Below, in pieces: positions 1-8,959 of a DNA stretch of 64,000 nt (position 1 is the first letter of the stretch; each line of letters starts with the position of its first letter). The DNA is taken from positions 496,001-560,000 of the forward strand of contig JAFLBS010000001.1 of the NCBI GenBank assembly GCA_017303755.1. The letters run 5' to 3'. The position numbers and the translations under genes were made by a program. This stretch comes from Flavobacteriales bacterium (GTDB taxonomy: Bacteria; Bacteroidota; Bacteroidia; Flavobacteriales; Flavobacteriaceae). A model generated the notes under the pieces. That model was not told the DNA's origin. It saw only the letters and a program-made list of their open reading frames with translations, and searched no databases.

Positions 1-192
1 GGCATTATCGAACAAGACGAAAACGGCAATTTTTTCTGCGGAAAATACTTATTGGATTACCAATATACGGTGGCGAGTTTTAAAATCGGCGACGAAATCA
101 ACATCAAAACCGTAATTGCCAACCCAAGCGACAAAAGCTACAATCAATATCCAGAGAAATCTAGAAATTTCTTTTTGGCCAACGATAAATAA
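1..192 (+). CDS. C-terminal end of an unknown protein (5' partial)
   Basis: An open frame runs from the first base of the window to a TAA at 190-192, giving 63 residues. It ends ...SRNFFLANDK and contains the segment DEINIKTVIANPSDKSYN. I do not recognise the family. There is no membrane segment, sorting tail or obvious catalytic motif in the visible part. It lies 7 bases upstream of the RDD gene on the same strand, so the two may be co-transcribed. The start lies outside the window. Confidence 0.6.
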   Translation, partial: GIIEQDENGNFFCGKYLLDYQYTVASFKIGDEINIKTVIANPSDKSYNQYPEKSRNFFLANDK

Positions 193-199
193 CGATTCT

Positions 200-673
200 A
201 TGGCAAGGCAATATTACGTCACTAAATATGCTTATGCAACCCACAGCCAACGCTTGATCAATTATTTTATTGATGGTTTCATTGCTTCAGTACTATTCGT
301 TTTATTGTGTATCATAGAGATTAAATTGGGTAGCGCATTTTTGTTTAAATGGTATAGGTCAATGAATCTTTTTGAAGAATTTTTTTTTGGAAATGTTCCT
401 ATTGTGATTTATTGTTTAATTACCGAATTAGCTTTTGGAACAACATTAGGCAAGTTAATTTCGAGATGTAAAATTGTCGATATTTACGGCGAAAAACCAA
501 CTAAGCAATCCATCTTAGCGCGATCTGTAGCGCGATTAATTCCGTTTGAAATCTTTTCTTTTCTTACTGAATATTGTCGCGGTTGGCACGATAAATTATC
601 GCATACTTACGTTGTTGATATTGAAACGTTCAACGAAGAAGTAAAAGAATTTAACGAAGAACAATTAAATTAA
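200..673 (+). CDS. RDD family membrane protein
   Basis: This is a 157-residue integral membrane protein of the RDD family, whose function is usually unknown (some members are linked to ion or solute transport). The family signature is visible: an early QRLINYFIDG block holding the first Arg and Asp, two or three hydrophobic segments (about residues 20-45 and 65-85), and a late block ARSVARLIPFE followed by RGWHDKLS. The start is placed at ATG 200 rather than an earlier in-frame ATG at 116, because the 28 extra residues are polar, unlike the family, and overlap the end of the upstream gene. The stop codon at 671-673 lies inside the left end of an inverted-repeat element (664-845). Confidence 0.8.
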   Translation: MARQYYVTKYAYATHSQRLINYFIDGFIASVLFVLLCIIEIKLGSAFLFKWYRSMNLFEEFFFGNVPIVIYCLITELAFGTTLGKLISRCKIVDIYGEKPTKQSILARSVARLIPFEIFSFLTEYCRGWHDKLSHTYVVDIETFNEEVKEFNEEQLN

Positions 674-845
674 CGTAAGTTCGACGTAAGTATATTTAAA
701 TTTAGACACGAATTGCACGAATTAAAATCTGATAAATCAGATTTATTGGTGTAATTTTCCATCTTCAATTCGTGTAAATTAGTGTAATTCGTGTAAAATG
801 GTGAATGTTTCTTTGGTTTTTATATCGAACTCACGTTAAATTAAT
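664..845. repeat. MITE-like intergenic element with terminal inverted repeats
   Basis: The gap after the RDD gene is bounded by imperfect inverted repeats: 664-684 (core TTAACGTAAGTTCGA) and 825-845 (core TCGAACTCACGTTAA), matching at 19 of 21 positions by eye. Inside are copies of an AATTCGTGTAAATTAGTG motif (about 765-800) and a 9-bp dyad, AAATCTGAT/ATCAGATTT, at 725-744. There is no coding capacity. The layout resembles a miniature inverted-repeat element, but no target-site duplication is evident. Confidence 0.55.
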
Positions 846-854
846 AAGAAAGTA

Positions 855-1304
855 ATGATTACTTTAAAAAGAACTACATCCGATAATCCTGATTTTGAAA
901 AATTAGTCGTTCAACTCGATGCTTATTTACGTGTTTTAGACGGTGATGACCACGAATTTTATGCGCAATTCAACAAATCGAGTGCGCTAAAAAACGCGTT
1001 GATTGCTTATGAAGATGCAACTCCAGTTGGAATTGGCGCTTACAAAGAATTTGAAAATGCCGCCGAAATGAAACGCATGTACGTACTTCCGGAATACCGC
1101 GGGAAAGGAATCGCAACCCAAATTCTAATCGAACTCGAAACGTGGGCCAAAGAAGAAAATTACACAATTAGTTTGCTCGAAACGGGTTTCATGCAAAAAG
1201 ATGCCATTGCGCTTTATACCAAATTAGGTTATAAACGAATTGACAACTTCGGCCAATACATTGGCGTTGACAACAGCGTCTGCATGAAAAAAACACTAAA
1301 ATAA
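855..1304 (+). CDS. GNAT family N-acetyltransferase
   Basis: A 149-residue soluble protein with the GNAT fold signature. The acetyl-CoA binding block is MYVLPEYRGKGIATQIL (about residues 74-91), containing the R-G-x-G-x-A pyrophosphate loop. A C-terminal block, ALYTKLGYKRID, is also typical. The family transfers an acetyl group from acetyl-CoA to an amine; the substrate cannot be read from sequence. The protein has normal length for a single-domain GNAT. It sits 39 bases upstream of the dNTPase gene on the same strand, with no terminator between, so the two may share a transcript. Confidence 0.85.
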   Translation: MITLKRTTSDNPDFEKLVVQLDAYLRVLDGDDHEFYAQFNKSSALKNALIAYEDATPVGIGAYKEFENAAEMKRMYVLPEYRGKGIATQILIELETWAKEENYTISLLETGFMQKDAIALYTKLGYKRIDNFGQYIGVDNSVCMKKTLK

Positions 1305-1343
1305 TCTATCTTTACAAGCATAATTCTAAAAGCTAAAATCACT

Positions 1344-2678
1344 ATGATGAACTGGGAACAACTCTTATCACTCAAACGTCAAGGCGACAAAGGCAAACGA
1401 CTGCGTATCGAGCAAGACGACACGCGTTTAGGCTTTGAAGTCGATTACGACCGCATCATCTTTTCGTCGGCGTTTCGCAGTTTGCAAGACAAAACCCAAG
1501 TGATTCCACTATCCAAAACCGATTTCGTTCACACACGACTTACGCACAGTTTAGAAGTTTCAGTGGTTGGCCGTTCCATCGGTCGTTTAGTCGGAAAAAA
1601 AATCATCGAAAAATACCCACATTTACAAGAAGTTCACGGTTATCAAGCCAATGACTTTGGTGCGATTGTCGCAGCAGCAGCATTGGCACACGATATCGGA
1701 AATCCGCCATTTGGGCATTCGGGTGAAAAAGCCATTGGCGAATATTTCTCCATCGGAAAAGGTTCCAAATTCAAAGACCAACTCACTCCAAAACAATGGC
1801 AAGATCTAATCGATTTTGAAGGAAATGCCAACGGATTTTCAGTTTTAACGAGTTCGCGTCCCGGAATTGAAGGAAGCATTCGTTTAACTTACGCAGTTTT
1901 GGGTGCGTTTATGAAATACCCAAAAGAAAGTTTACCCAAAAAACCAACTGCCAAAATTTGTGATAAAAAATACGGTTTCTTCCAATCAGATGCGGCATTT
2001 TTTAAAGAAGTAGCCGATGAATTGGGTTTAATTCCAAACAAAACGGGTGATGATTTAGGTTACGAACGCCATCCTCTTGCTTATCTAGTAGAAGCAGCAG
2101 ATGACATTTGTTATACAATTATTGATTTTGAAGACGGAATCAATTTAGGTTTGGTTTCGGAAGATTACGCCTTAGAATATTTGATAAAATTAGTCAAAGA
2201 CACCATCGATACTGCCAAATACCAAACTTTAACTACCAAAGAAGACAGAATCAGTTATTTGCGCGCCTTGGCCATTGGTAATCTCATCAACGATGCCGTA
2301 AAAGTATTTATTGAAAACGAAGAAGCCATTCTCAAAGGCGAATTTCCATATGCTTTAACCGATAAAAGCAAATACAAAGCCCAAATAGACGACATTATTA
2401 AATTGAGCGTCAAAAACATTTATCAAAGTCACGAAGTCATCGAAAAAGAACTTTCGGGTTACCAAATCATCAATAATTTATTGGATAAATTCATTACCGC
2501 TTTCAACAACAATCACGAAGGAAAAGCTACGAATTACGATAAATTATTGCTCAAAATTCTTCCCGAAAAACACCATTTAGAAAAAGACAATTTATACGAA
2601 CGATTACTCCATATTTGCCACTTTGTTTCGATGTTAACGGATGGAAAAGCATTGATTTATAGCAAAATAGTTACCTAA
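1344..2678 (+). CDS. dgt: Deoxyguanosinetriphosphate triphosphohydrolase-like protein (dNTPase)
   Basis: 444 residues of the HD-domain dNTPase family, which splits dNTPs into deoxynucleoside and tripolyphosphate and so controls dNTP pools. Seen: the N-terminal block FRSLQDKTQV, the first metal-ligand histidine in TRLTHSLEVS, and the HD motif with H116-D117 in ALAHDIGNPPFGHSGE. A later EAADDICYTIIDFED block holds the distal Asp ligand. Length is typical for the dGTPase type 2 form in Bacteroidetes. Two consecutive ATGs (1344, 1347) make the exact start uncertain by one codon. A weak -7-like TATCTTTA lies at 1307-1314. Confidence 0.88.
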   Translation: MMNWEQLLSLKRQGDKGKRLRIEQDDTRLGFEVDYDRIIFSSAFRSLQDKTQVIPLSKTDFVHTRLTHSLEVSVVGRSIGRLVGKKIIEKYPHLQEVHGYQANDFGAIVAAAALAHDIGNPPFGHSGEKAIGEYFSIGKGSKFKDQLTPKQWQDLIDFEGNANGFSVLTSSRPGIEGSIRLTYAVLGAFMKYPKESLPKKPTAKICDKKYGFFQSDAAFFKEVADELGLIPNKTGDDLGYERHPLAYLVEAADDICYTIIDFEDGINLGLVSEDYALEYLIKLVKDTIDTAKYQTLTTKEDRISYLRALAIGNLINDAVKVFIENEEAILKGEFPYALTDKSKYKAQIDDIIKLSVKNIYQSHEVIEKELSGYQIINNLLDKFITAFNNNHEGKATNYDKLLLKILPEKHHLEKDNLYERLLHICHFVSMLTDGKALIYSKIVT

Positions 2679-2727
2679 AGTATACTTTTTTATAGATTGT
2701 TTATCGTTTTATTTGAGTAAAAAAAGT

Positions 2728-2735
2728 TAAGTTTG
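2728..2735 (+). promoter_or_regulatory. -7 element of the M36 protease gene
   Basis: TAAGTTTG matches the Bacteroidetes -7 consensus TAnnTTTG, 17 bases before the ATG at 2753. No well-placed -33 TTG is evident. Confidence 0.45.
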
Positions 2736-2752
2736 TTAAAAATTGCCATACA

Positions 2753-5353
2753 ATGAAGAGAACTTACTTTTTCATCGCCTTACTATTTCCTCTGTTATCA
2801 TTCGCTCAAAACGAAAAGGAAAAAATTCAATCGTACCTGAACAGTCATTTATCAGAATTGAATCTGACGCAACAAGACATTTCCGATTGGGATATTAAAA
2901 GTAAAGCAACTTCGAAATCGACCAAAATCACCAATTACCACATCCAACAAAAATGCAACGGAATTGCTATTTTCAATGCATTATCCAATGTTTGGATAAA
3001 AAACAACGAAGTCATTCATATTGGCAATCGCTTCATCAAAAACGCACAACAAAAAACCAACACTACTGTTTCGCAAATGTCGGTTTTAGAAGCGTTAACC
3101 TCAGCCAAAAATCAACTACAGATTAATTCAACCCACGACTTTAGAATTGTTCAAGCGATAAACAATCACACCTTTATCATTTCCAACGAACCAAAAGCCG
3201 AACCTATAAAAGCGCAATTGGTGTATCAAAAACTAAACGACCAATTGGTATTGGCTTGGGATTTTTTTATCGATGTTCCCCAACAAAATCATATGTGGAG
3301 TGTGCGAATCAATGCTAATAACGGACAAATTATAGATCAAAACGACTTAATTATTTCTTGTGATTTTGGCGAAATCGACCACCAAAAATGCTCCGAATTT
3401 CATTTCAACAAAATCGGATTCAAACAAAATGCAACTTCACTAGTCGACACACAATCAGGTTCGTATCGTGTACTACCATTCACTACTGAAAGTCCGAATC
3501 ACGGTCCACGAGAACTAATTGTCAACCCTCATAACGCAACCGCTTCTCCTTTTGGTTGGCACGACACAAATGGTGTTGAAGGTGCAGAATTTACCATCAC
3601 TCGAGGTAACAATGTTCACGCTTTTGAAGATTTAGACGATGACGATGATCCTGATTTGGGTTTGAGTCCGGATGGCGGACCAACGTTGACTTTTGATTAT
3701 CCTTATCTCGGAACGAATACACCCGCAATTGAATATTTGGATGCAGCAACGACCAATTTGTTCTATATGAACAACATCATGCACGATGTTTTTTATCAAT
3801 ATGGTTTTGACGAAGAAAGCGGAAACTTCCAAATGACCAATTATGGAAATTCTGGACAAGGTGACGATTATGTACTTGCGCAATCGCAAGACGGCGGCGG
3901 AATCAACAATGCCAATTTCGGAACTCCACCCGATGGAGGAAACGGAAGAATGCAGATGTATTTGTGGACTCGTGAAGCTGGTGCCAACTTGATTACTATA
4001 AATTCGCCCGAAATAGCTGCTGGAAATTACACCGCTTTTGATAACGGTTTTATTTTTGGTCATGTTAATTTACCCATCGCTCCAGCTACTTTAGATGCCA
4101 ATTTAGTTTTGGTAGATGATGGCGATGGTGATACTGCAGATGGATGTTCCCCTTTTGTAAACTCGGCCGAAGTAAACGGAAAAATTGCAGTAATTCGAAG
4201 AGGACTTTGTGGAGTAGTCGATAAAATCTTATTCGCTCAAGATGCCGGAGCTGCAGCCGTGATTATGGTCAACAACACTCCTGGAAATTTCTTTTTGGGT
4301 GGTTTTGGAAATGAATTAATTACTATTCCTGTCATCAGTGTAAAAAAAGATATTGGTGATTATTTGATTAGCCAAATTGAGTTAGCGAATTTAAACGCAA
4401 GTTTAAGCGAACCTTTTTCAGATTTTGTCAATGTTGACGGCGATTTTGATAATTTAGTGATTGCACACGAATACGGTCACGGAATTTCCAATCGATTGAC
4501 TGGCGGACCTGATACCACTTTTTGTTTATTCAATCAAGAACAAATGGGCGAAGGTTGGTCGGATTGGTTTGGATTAATGCTGCAAATGAAAGCGGGTGAA
4601 AATGGCTCAGAACGAAGAGGAATTGGAACTTTTGCTATCAATCAACCTACAGACGATGACGGAATCAGAGTATATCCTTACTCAACTGATATGAGTATAA
4701 ATCCGATGACATTTGGAACTACAAATACTGCAATTAGACCACACGGCGTAGGTTCTGTTTGGGCAACAATGTTGTGGGATTTAAGTTGGGCTTATGTAGA
4801 AAAATACGGTTTTGACCCAGATGTTTATAATGGAAACGGTGGAAACAATAAAGTACTTCAATTGGTCATTGACGGTTTAAAACTACAACCTTGTGAACCT
4901 TCTTTTGTGGATGGTCGTGATGCTTTAATTGCCGCTGACCAAGCAACCACTGGAGGACAAGATTTTTGTATGATTTGGGAGGTTTTTGCTCGACGCGGAT
5001 TGGGTGCAAATGCATCTTCGGGGAACAATGACGATTCTACTGATCAAACGGAAGATTTTACCGTTCCTGCTCCAGGGCCAAATTGTACTCTAAAAGTTGA
5101 TTATTTCCAAAACGATGTTGTTTCAGTGTTTCCCAACCCAACTTCGGATAATGTAACCATCAAAATTAATAACTATAGTGGTTCTTTAGAAATCCAATTA
5201 TTTGATTTGAATGGAAGAATGATTGTAGAAAAAACGATTGACTCCTTTTCAACGGAAGAACAACTATCAGTAAAAGGTCTTTCGTCAGGTGTTTATCTTT
5301 TGAAATTAAACGGCGAAAACATCAGTTCAACTAAGAAACTTATTGTGAATTAA
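2753..5353 (+). CDS. Secreted M36 (fungalysin-type) zinc metalloprotease with PA insert and T9SS tail
   Basis: 866 residues. A signal peptide (about 1-19, ending SFAQ) is followed by an FTP-like propeptide region (about 20-200) and an M36 catalytic domain. The zinc site is H572-E-Y-G-H576, with the third ligand Glu in the following GEGWSDWFG block. A protease-associated (PA) domain with segments NGKIAVIRRGLCG and AGAAAVIMVNN is inserted around residues 440-560. The C-terminus (about 790-866) is a T9SS sorting domain with VFPNPTSDNVTI and a final GVYLLKL...KLIVN. The protein is predicted to be exported through Sec, then across the outer membrane by T9SS, to digest extracellular protein. It is convergent with the thioredoxin gene. 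Confidence 0.92.
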   Translation: MKRTYFFIALLFPLLSFAQNEKEKIQSYLNSHLSELNLTQQDISDWDIKSKATSKSTKITNYHIQQKCNGIAIFNALSNVWIKNNEVIHIGNRFIKNAQQKTNTTVSQMSVLEALTSAKNQLQINSTHDFRIVQAINNHTFIISNEPKAEPIKAQLVYQKLNDQLVLAWDFFIDVPQQNHMWSVRINANNGQIIDQNDLIISCDFGEIDHQKCSEFHFNKIGFKQNATSLVDTQSGSYRVLPFTTESPNHGPRELIVNPHNATASPFGWHDTNGVEGAEFTITRGNNVHAFEDLDDDDDPDLGLSPDGGPTLTFDYPYLGTNTPAIEYLDAATTNLFYMNNIMHDVFYQYGFDEESGNFQMTNYGNSGQGDDYVLAQSQDGGGINNANFGTPPDGGNGRMQMYLWTREAGANLITINSPEIAAGNYTAFDNGFIFGHVNLPIAPATLDANLVLVDDGDGDTADGCSPFVNSAEVNGKIAVIRRGLCGVVDKILFAQDAGAAAVIMVNNTPGNFFLGGFGNELITIPVISVKKDIGDYLISQIELANLNASLSEPFSDFVNVDGDFDNLVIAHEYGHGISNRLTGGPDTTFCLFNQEQMGEGWSDWFGLMLQMKAGENGSERRGIGTFAINQPTDDDGIRVYPYSTDMSINPMTFGTTNTAIRPHGVGSVWATMLWDLSWAYVEKYGFDPDVYNGNGGNNKVLQLVIDGLKLQPCEPSFVDGRDALIAADQATTGGQDFCMIWEVFARRGLGANASSGNNDDSTDQTEDFTVPAPGPNCTLKVDYFQNDVVSVFPNPTSDNVTIKINNYSGSLEIQLFDLNGRMIVEKTIDSFSTEEQLSVKGLSSGVYLLKLNGENISSTKKLIVN

Positions 5354-5378
5354 TTAAAATAGTAAATCAATTCTTGCT

Positions 5379-5400
5379 AATTCGTGAAATTAGTGTAAAA
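5379..5400 (+). repeat. Copy of the AATTCGTG dispersed motif
   Basis: AATTCGTGAAATTAGTGTAA is nearly the same string as in the element at about 765-800 and resembles 32258-32305. All copies lie just after a stop codon in an intergenic gap. Confidence 0.5.
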
Positions 5401-5401
5401 C

Positions 5402-5434
5402 AAAAAAAGACTCCTGTTTTTGGAGTCTTTTTTA
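5402..5434. terminator. Bidirectional intrinsic terminator
   Basis: AAAAGACTCC, a 7-base loop and GGAGTCTTTT form a hairpin flanked by A and T runs, placed between the convergent M36 protease and thioredoxin genes. Confidence 0.85.
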
Positions 5435-5449
5435 TATTCAATTAATGTT

Positions 5450-6445
5450 TTATTGAAGCAATTTATCCAATTGTTCTTGTAATTTTGGATTGGAAGGACG
5501 CGCTGCATCAGCATCAACCACTACTCCATTCGGATCAATTAAAATAAATCTCGGAATTGAGTTAATAGCAAATGATTTAATGAAATCTGAATTCCAGCTT
5601 TTATCAGCATACAATTGAATTCCGCCTAAACTTTTATCAGTCACAAACGATTTCCATTTCTCAAAATCTTTTTCAGCATCTACCGAAATACTCACAAAAG
5701 CAATTTTTTTATCGTGGTATTTTTCTTCTACCAATTTTAAACTCGGAATTTCTTGACGACATGGTCCACACCAAGTTGCCCATACATCTATGTAAACGTA
5801 CTTTCCTTTTAAATCTTCTAATTTAACTTTTCCTCCAGCATGATTCAAATAATCAAATGATGGCGCTTTTATGTTATTGAATTTTTTATTTTTTTGAGAT
5901 TCACCATAATATTGCTTAATTCCTTGAACTCCCATGTTGATGTTAGTTTTCTGCAATTCAATGAATTTAGCATCCAATTTTGATTGATCCAATTTGGTGC
6001 GCTCAGCAGTTGCTTTTTCTTCTACTTTGGTATTAAATTCCGTCTCATTCAAAGCCAACAAACTTTCATAATCGTATTTTTGATCTAAAAGTGTTGCTTC
6101 GGCCAAATAATTATTTTCTCCAGCACCTTTCCCAGTAAATTTAATTGACTCATCAAAGTTTTTGGCATCCATAGTTAACTTTAAATCGAAGCCGTTTTTT
6201 AAAAATAACTGAGCATATTCTACTCCATCAAACATCAGATAAAAATTATCTTCTACTGAAAAAGTAGCTGAAAACACTCCTTTTTCATTCACTTTAATTT
6301 CTTTTATTGGCTTATTTCTAACGTCTTTGATGTAAATCACATCACCATTTCTATTGGCTATTTCTGCCACAAATGAAACGGTTTCTTGAGCTGTACTCAC
6401 AATGGCATTGGTTATCAGAAATAACACTATCATTACTTTTTTCAT
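5450..6445 (-). CDS. TlpA-like thioredoxin-fold protein with N-terminal DUF4369-like domain
   Basis: 331 residues. A signal peptide, MKKVMIVLFLITNAIVSTAQ, leads a beta-rich N-terminal half resembling DUF4369 (FSATFSVEDNFYLMFDG). The C-terminal half (about 195-331) is a TlpA/AhpC-type thioredoxin domain with the redox motif WCGPC and the conserved cis-Pro region INSIPRFILIDP. Such proteins reduce disulfides or assist cytochrome maturation outside the cytoplasm in Bacteroidetes. The start at 6445 is chosen because it gives a clean signal peptide; an upstream in-frame start (6520) would add 25 residues lying over the promoter region. The substrate is unknown. Confidence 0.85.
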   Translation of the reverse strand: MKKVMIVLFLITNAIVSTAQETVSFVAEIANRNGDVIYIKDVRNKPIKEIKVNEKGVFSATFSVEDNFYLMFDGVEYAQLFLKNGFDLKLTMDAKNFDESIKFTGKGAGENNYLAEATLLDQKYDYESLLALNETEFNTKVEEKATAERTKLDQSKLDAKFIELQKTNINMGVQGIKQYYGESQKNKKFNNIKAPSFDYLNHAGGKVKLEDLKGKYVYIDVWATWCGPCRQEIPSLKLVEEKYHDKKIAFVSISVDAEKDFEKWKSFVTDKSLGGIQLYADKSWNSDFIKSFAINSIPRFILIDPNGVVVDADAARPSNPKLQEQLDKLLQ

Positions 6446-6468
6446 ATCTATTTTTTTAGTTTCAAATT

Positions 6469-6476
6469 CAAATATA
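6469..6476 (-). promoter_or_regulatory. -7 element of the thioredoxin gene
   Basis: Read on the minus strand, TATATTTG matches TAnnTTTG, 23 bases upstream of the chosen start. This also supports the start at 6445 over 6520. No good -33 TTG is seen. Confidence 0.45.
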
Positions 6477-6555
6477 TTACAAATTGTAGTACTAACGTTT
6501 TGTTTAACAAAAAATTTCAATTCAACTTTACTCTATGTAATTGATTTTTGTTTTT

Positions 6556-6563
6556 TACTTTTG
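6556..6563 (+). promoter_or_regulatory. -7 element of aspS
   Basis: TACTTTTG matches TAnnTTTG and lies 16 bases before the ATG at 6580, predicting a very short leader. It argues against the upstream TTG at 6541, which would precede transcription start. Confidence 0.5.
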
Positions 6564-6579
6564 CAAAAATTTTATTCCA

Positions 6580-8331
6580 ATGTACAGAAGTCATAATTGT
6601 GGCGAATTAAACGCTAATCACATCAACAAAGAAGTAACTCTTGCCGGTTGGGTTCAAAAATCGCGCGATAAAGGATTCATGATTTGGGTAGATTTACGCG
6701 ATCGTTATGGGATTACGCAATTAATTTTCGACGAACAACGAACCGACAAAGCTGTTTTTGAGAAAGCCAAATCACTCGGAAGAGAATTTGTGATTCAAGT
6801 AAAAGGAACCGTGATTGAACGCGAATCCAAAAACCCAAACATGACTACGGGCGATGTTGAAATTTTAGTTTCTGAATTGAACATTTTAAACAGCGCATTA
6901 CTTCCTCCATTTACTATCGAAGACGAAACTGATGGTGGTGAAGACATTCGCATGAAATACCGCTACTTGGACATTCGTAGAAATCCGGTAAAAAACAGCT
7001 TACTTTTCCGTCACAAAGTAGCAATGGAAGTGCGCAAATATTTATCTGATTTGGATTTTTGCGAAGTAGAAACGCCGTATTTGATCAAATCAACTCCAGA
7101 AGGCGCACGTGATTTCGTTGTTCCGAGTAGAATGAACGAAGGACAATTTTATGCTTTACCGCAATCACCACAAACCTTCAAACAATTGTTGATGGTTGGC
7201 GGAATGGACAAATACTTTCAAATTGTAAAATGCTTCCGCGATGAAGATTTAAGAGCCGACAGACAACCTGAGTTTACTCAGATTGATTGTGAAATGGCTT
7301 TTGTGGAGCAAGAAGATATTTTAAACGTTTTTGAAGGATTGACACGTCATTTACTAAAAGAATTAAAAGGTATTGATGTAGCGGAATTCCCGAGAATGAC
7401 CTACGATTATGCGATGAAAACCTACGGTAACGACAAACCAGATATTCGTTTTGAAATGAAATTTGGTGAGTTGAACGCCGTAACACAACACAAAGATTTT
7501 GGTGTATTCAATTCGGCCGAACTAGTGGTCGGAATCGCCGCTCCAGGTTGTGGCAATTATTCAAGAAAAGAAATCGATGCTTTAATTGATTGGGTAAAAC
7601 GTCCGCAAATTGGTGCTTCCGGATTGGTTTATGTGAAATGCGAAGAAGACGGAACATTCAAATCGTCGGTTGATAAATTCTACGACCAAGACGATTTGAA
7701 AAAATGGGCAGAAATCACCAATGCAAAGGCAGGTGATTTGATTTTAGTTTTGTCTGGAAATGCCAATAAAACCAGAACACAACTTTCGGCTTTACGTATG
7801 GAAGTAGCAACGCGATTAGGTTTGAGAAAACCAGACGAATTTGCTCCACTTTGGGTTGTCGATTTTCCATTGTTAGAATGGGATGAAGAAAGCGGTCGTT
7901 ACCATGCAATGCACCATCCATTTACGTCTCCAAAACCAGAAGACATGAAATTAATTGAAACCGAACCCGGAAAAGTACGCGCTAATGCTTATGATATGGT
8001 GTTGAACGGAAATGAAATTGGCGGTGGTTCGATTCGTATTCACGATAAAGACTTACAAAGCAGAATGTTCTCATTATTAGGATTTTCACCTGAACAAGCC
8101 GAAGCACAATTTGGTTTCTTGATGAATGCATTCCAATTTGGTGCGCCACCACACGGCGGTTTGGCCTTTGGATTGGATCGATTGGTAGCTATTTTAGGTG
8201 GACAAGAAACAATTCGCGATTTTATTGCTTTCCCAAAAAATAACTCGGGAAGAGATGTAATGATCGATGCTCCATCTGTAATTGACGACTTACAATTGAA
8301 CGAATTACACATCAAATTGGATGTAAAGTAA
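6580..8331 (+). CDS. aspS: Aspartyl-tRNA synthetase
   Basis: 583 residues, normal for bacterial AspRS, a cytosolic class II enzyme that charges tRNA-Asp. Visible parts: the N-terminal OB-fold anticodon-binding domain (about 1-105, with [19 protein letters not shown]), motif 2 ([18 protein letters not shown]), a GAD insertion domain (about 280-400) and motif 3 near the C-terminus ([15 protein letters not shown]). The catalytic-domain segment [14 protein letters not shown] is typical of the bacterial type. ATG 6580 gives the canonical [10 protein letters not shown] start; an upstream in-frame TTG at 6541 lies before the predicted -7 box. The gene is monocistronic, with its own promoter and terminator. 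Confidence 0.97.
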   Translation: MYRSHNCGELNANHINKEVTLAGWVQKSRDKGFMIWVDLRDRYGITQLIFDEQRTDKAVFEKAKSLGREFVIQVKGTVIERESKNPNMTTGDVEILVSELNILNSALLPPFTIEDETDGGEDIRMKYRYLDIRRNPVKNSLLFRHKVAMEVRKYLSDLDFCEVETPYLIKSTPEGARDFVVPSRMNEGQFYALPQSPQTFKQLLMVGGMDKYFQIVKCFRDEDLRADRQPEFTQIDCEMAFVEQEDILNVFEGLTRHLLKELKGIDVAEFPRMTYDYAMKTYGNDKPDIRFEMKFGELNAVTQHKDFGVFNSAELVVGIAAPGCGNYSRKEIDALIDWVKRPQIGASGLVYVKCEEDGTFKSSVDKFYDQDDLKKWAEITNAKAGDLILVLSGNANKTRTQLSALRMEVATRLGLRKPDEFAPLWVVDFPLLEWDEESGRYHAMHHPFTSPKPEDMKLIETEPGKVRANAYDMVLNGNEIGGGSIRIHDKDLQSRMFSLLGFSPEQAEAQFGFLMNAFQFGAPPHGGLAFGLDRLVAILGGQETIRDFIAFPKNNSGRDVMIDAPSVIDDLQLNELHIKLDVK

Positions 8332-8359
8332 AAAACTATCAAATTCTCAAATATCAATA

Positions 8360-8398
8360 AAGCAACTATTTAAAAATTAACAAATAGTTGCTTTTTTT
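8360..8398 (+). terminator. Intrinsic terminator of aspS
   Basis: AGCAACTATTT and AAATAGTTGCT pair around a 9-base A-rich loop, followed by a run of seven T. Confidence 0.85.
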
Positions 8399-8495
8399 GT
8401 TTAATTTTTTTTAATATTTCAAATACAAGATTGAAAATCATGTAATTATAACTTTAAATAATTGTATTTTTTTTAACTTTTTACGACAGTTTTGT

Positions 8496-8524
8496 TTGCT
8501 ATGTCAGAAATAAGTATATCTTTG
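8496..8524 (+). promoter_or_regulatory. Promoter of the cold-shock gene
   Basis: TTG at 8496-8498, 18 bases, then TATCTTTG at 8517-8524. This fits the Bacteroidetes -33/-7 pattern and predicts a leader of only about 25 bases, much shorter than the cspA thermosensor leader of enterics. Confidence 0.65.
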
Positions 8525-8553
8525 ACCATTATTAATTTTTTTTACATTACAAA

Positions 8554-8754
8554 ATGCGCACAGGAACAGTAAAATTTTTCAATGAGTCTAAAGGTTACGG
8601 ATTCATTACAGATGATGAAAATGGAAAAGACATTTTCGTTCACGCTACAGGTATTAAGGCCGAAAACTTAAACGAAGGAGACAAAGTTTCTTACGAAGAA
8701 GAAGAAGGAAGAAAAGGTAAAGTAGCTGCTCAAGTAGTAGTTATCGAAGACTAA
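8554..8754 (+). CDS. Cold-shock domain protein (CspA family)
   Basis: 66 residues forming one cold-shock OB fold that binds single-stranded RNA or DNA. The two RNA-binding motifs are clear: RNP1 as KGYGFI (about residues 13-18) and RNP2 as DIFVHAT (about 26-32). It starts MRTGTVKFFNESKG, as expected. The gene is monocistronic, lying between the aspS terminator and its own terminator. The leader is short and AT-rich, so cold control, if any, is not by a long structured leader. Confidence 0.95.
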   Translation: MRTGTVKFFNESKGYGFITDDENGKDIFVHATGIKAENLNEGDKVSYEEEEGRKGKVAAQVVVIED

Positions 8755-8788
8755 TATATATTATTTTTTGGTTACCTCAATGGTTTAA

Positions 8789-8816
8789 CGTCTCGATTCA
8801 CTCGGGGCGTTTTTTT
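8789..8816 (+). terminator. Intrinsic terminator of the cold-shock gene
   Basis: CGTCTCGA and TCGGGGCG pair (with G-T wobbles) around a 5-base loop, followed by seven T. Confidence 0.8.
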
Positions 8817-8895
8817 ATGCACTAAATCAATTATTTAGAATTAGTTTAAATAAGCGTTTTTAGGTTATAAATAACAAACGTTTAGCGATGGATTT

Positions 8896-8925
8896 TTGCG
8901 AATTAAATTAAGCGATGTATATTTG
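8896..8925 (+). promoter_or_regulatory. Promoter of the nuo operon
   Basis: TTG at 8896-8898, exactly 19 bases, then TATATTTG at 8918-8925, an almost ideal Bacteroidetes promoter. Transcription should start near 8931, leaving a leader of about 29 bases before nuoA. It is the only convincing promoter seen for the 13-kb operon. Confidence 0.7.
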
Positions 8926-8959
8926 TAGCTATTTTAATTACGTCTAATTTATTAGAGTT

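Noticed and set aside
116-199. Longer N-terminus of the RDD protein
   Set aside because: The 28 extra residues overlap the upstream gene and are polar, unlike the family start.
3632-4063. A 143-residue open frame opposite the M36 protease
   Set aside because: It lies fully inside the protease on the other strand and lacks family features.
6541-6579. TTG start extending AspS by 13 residues
   Set aside because: It precedes the predicted -7 box, and the conserved start [10 protein letters not shown] begins at 6580.
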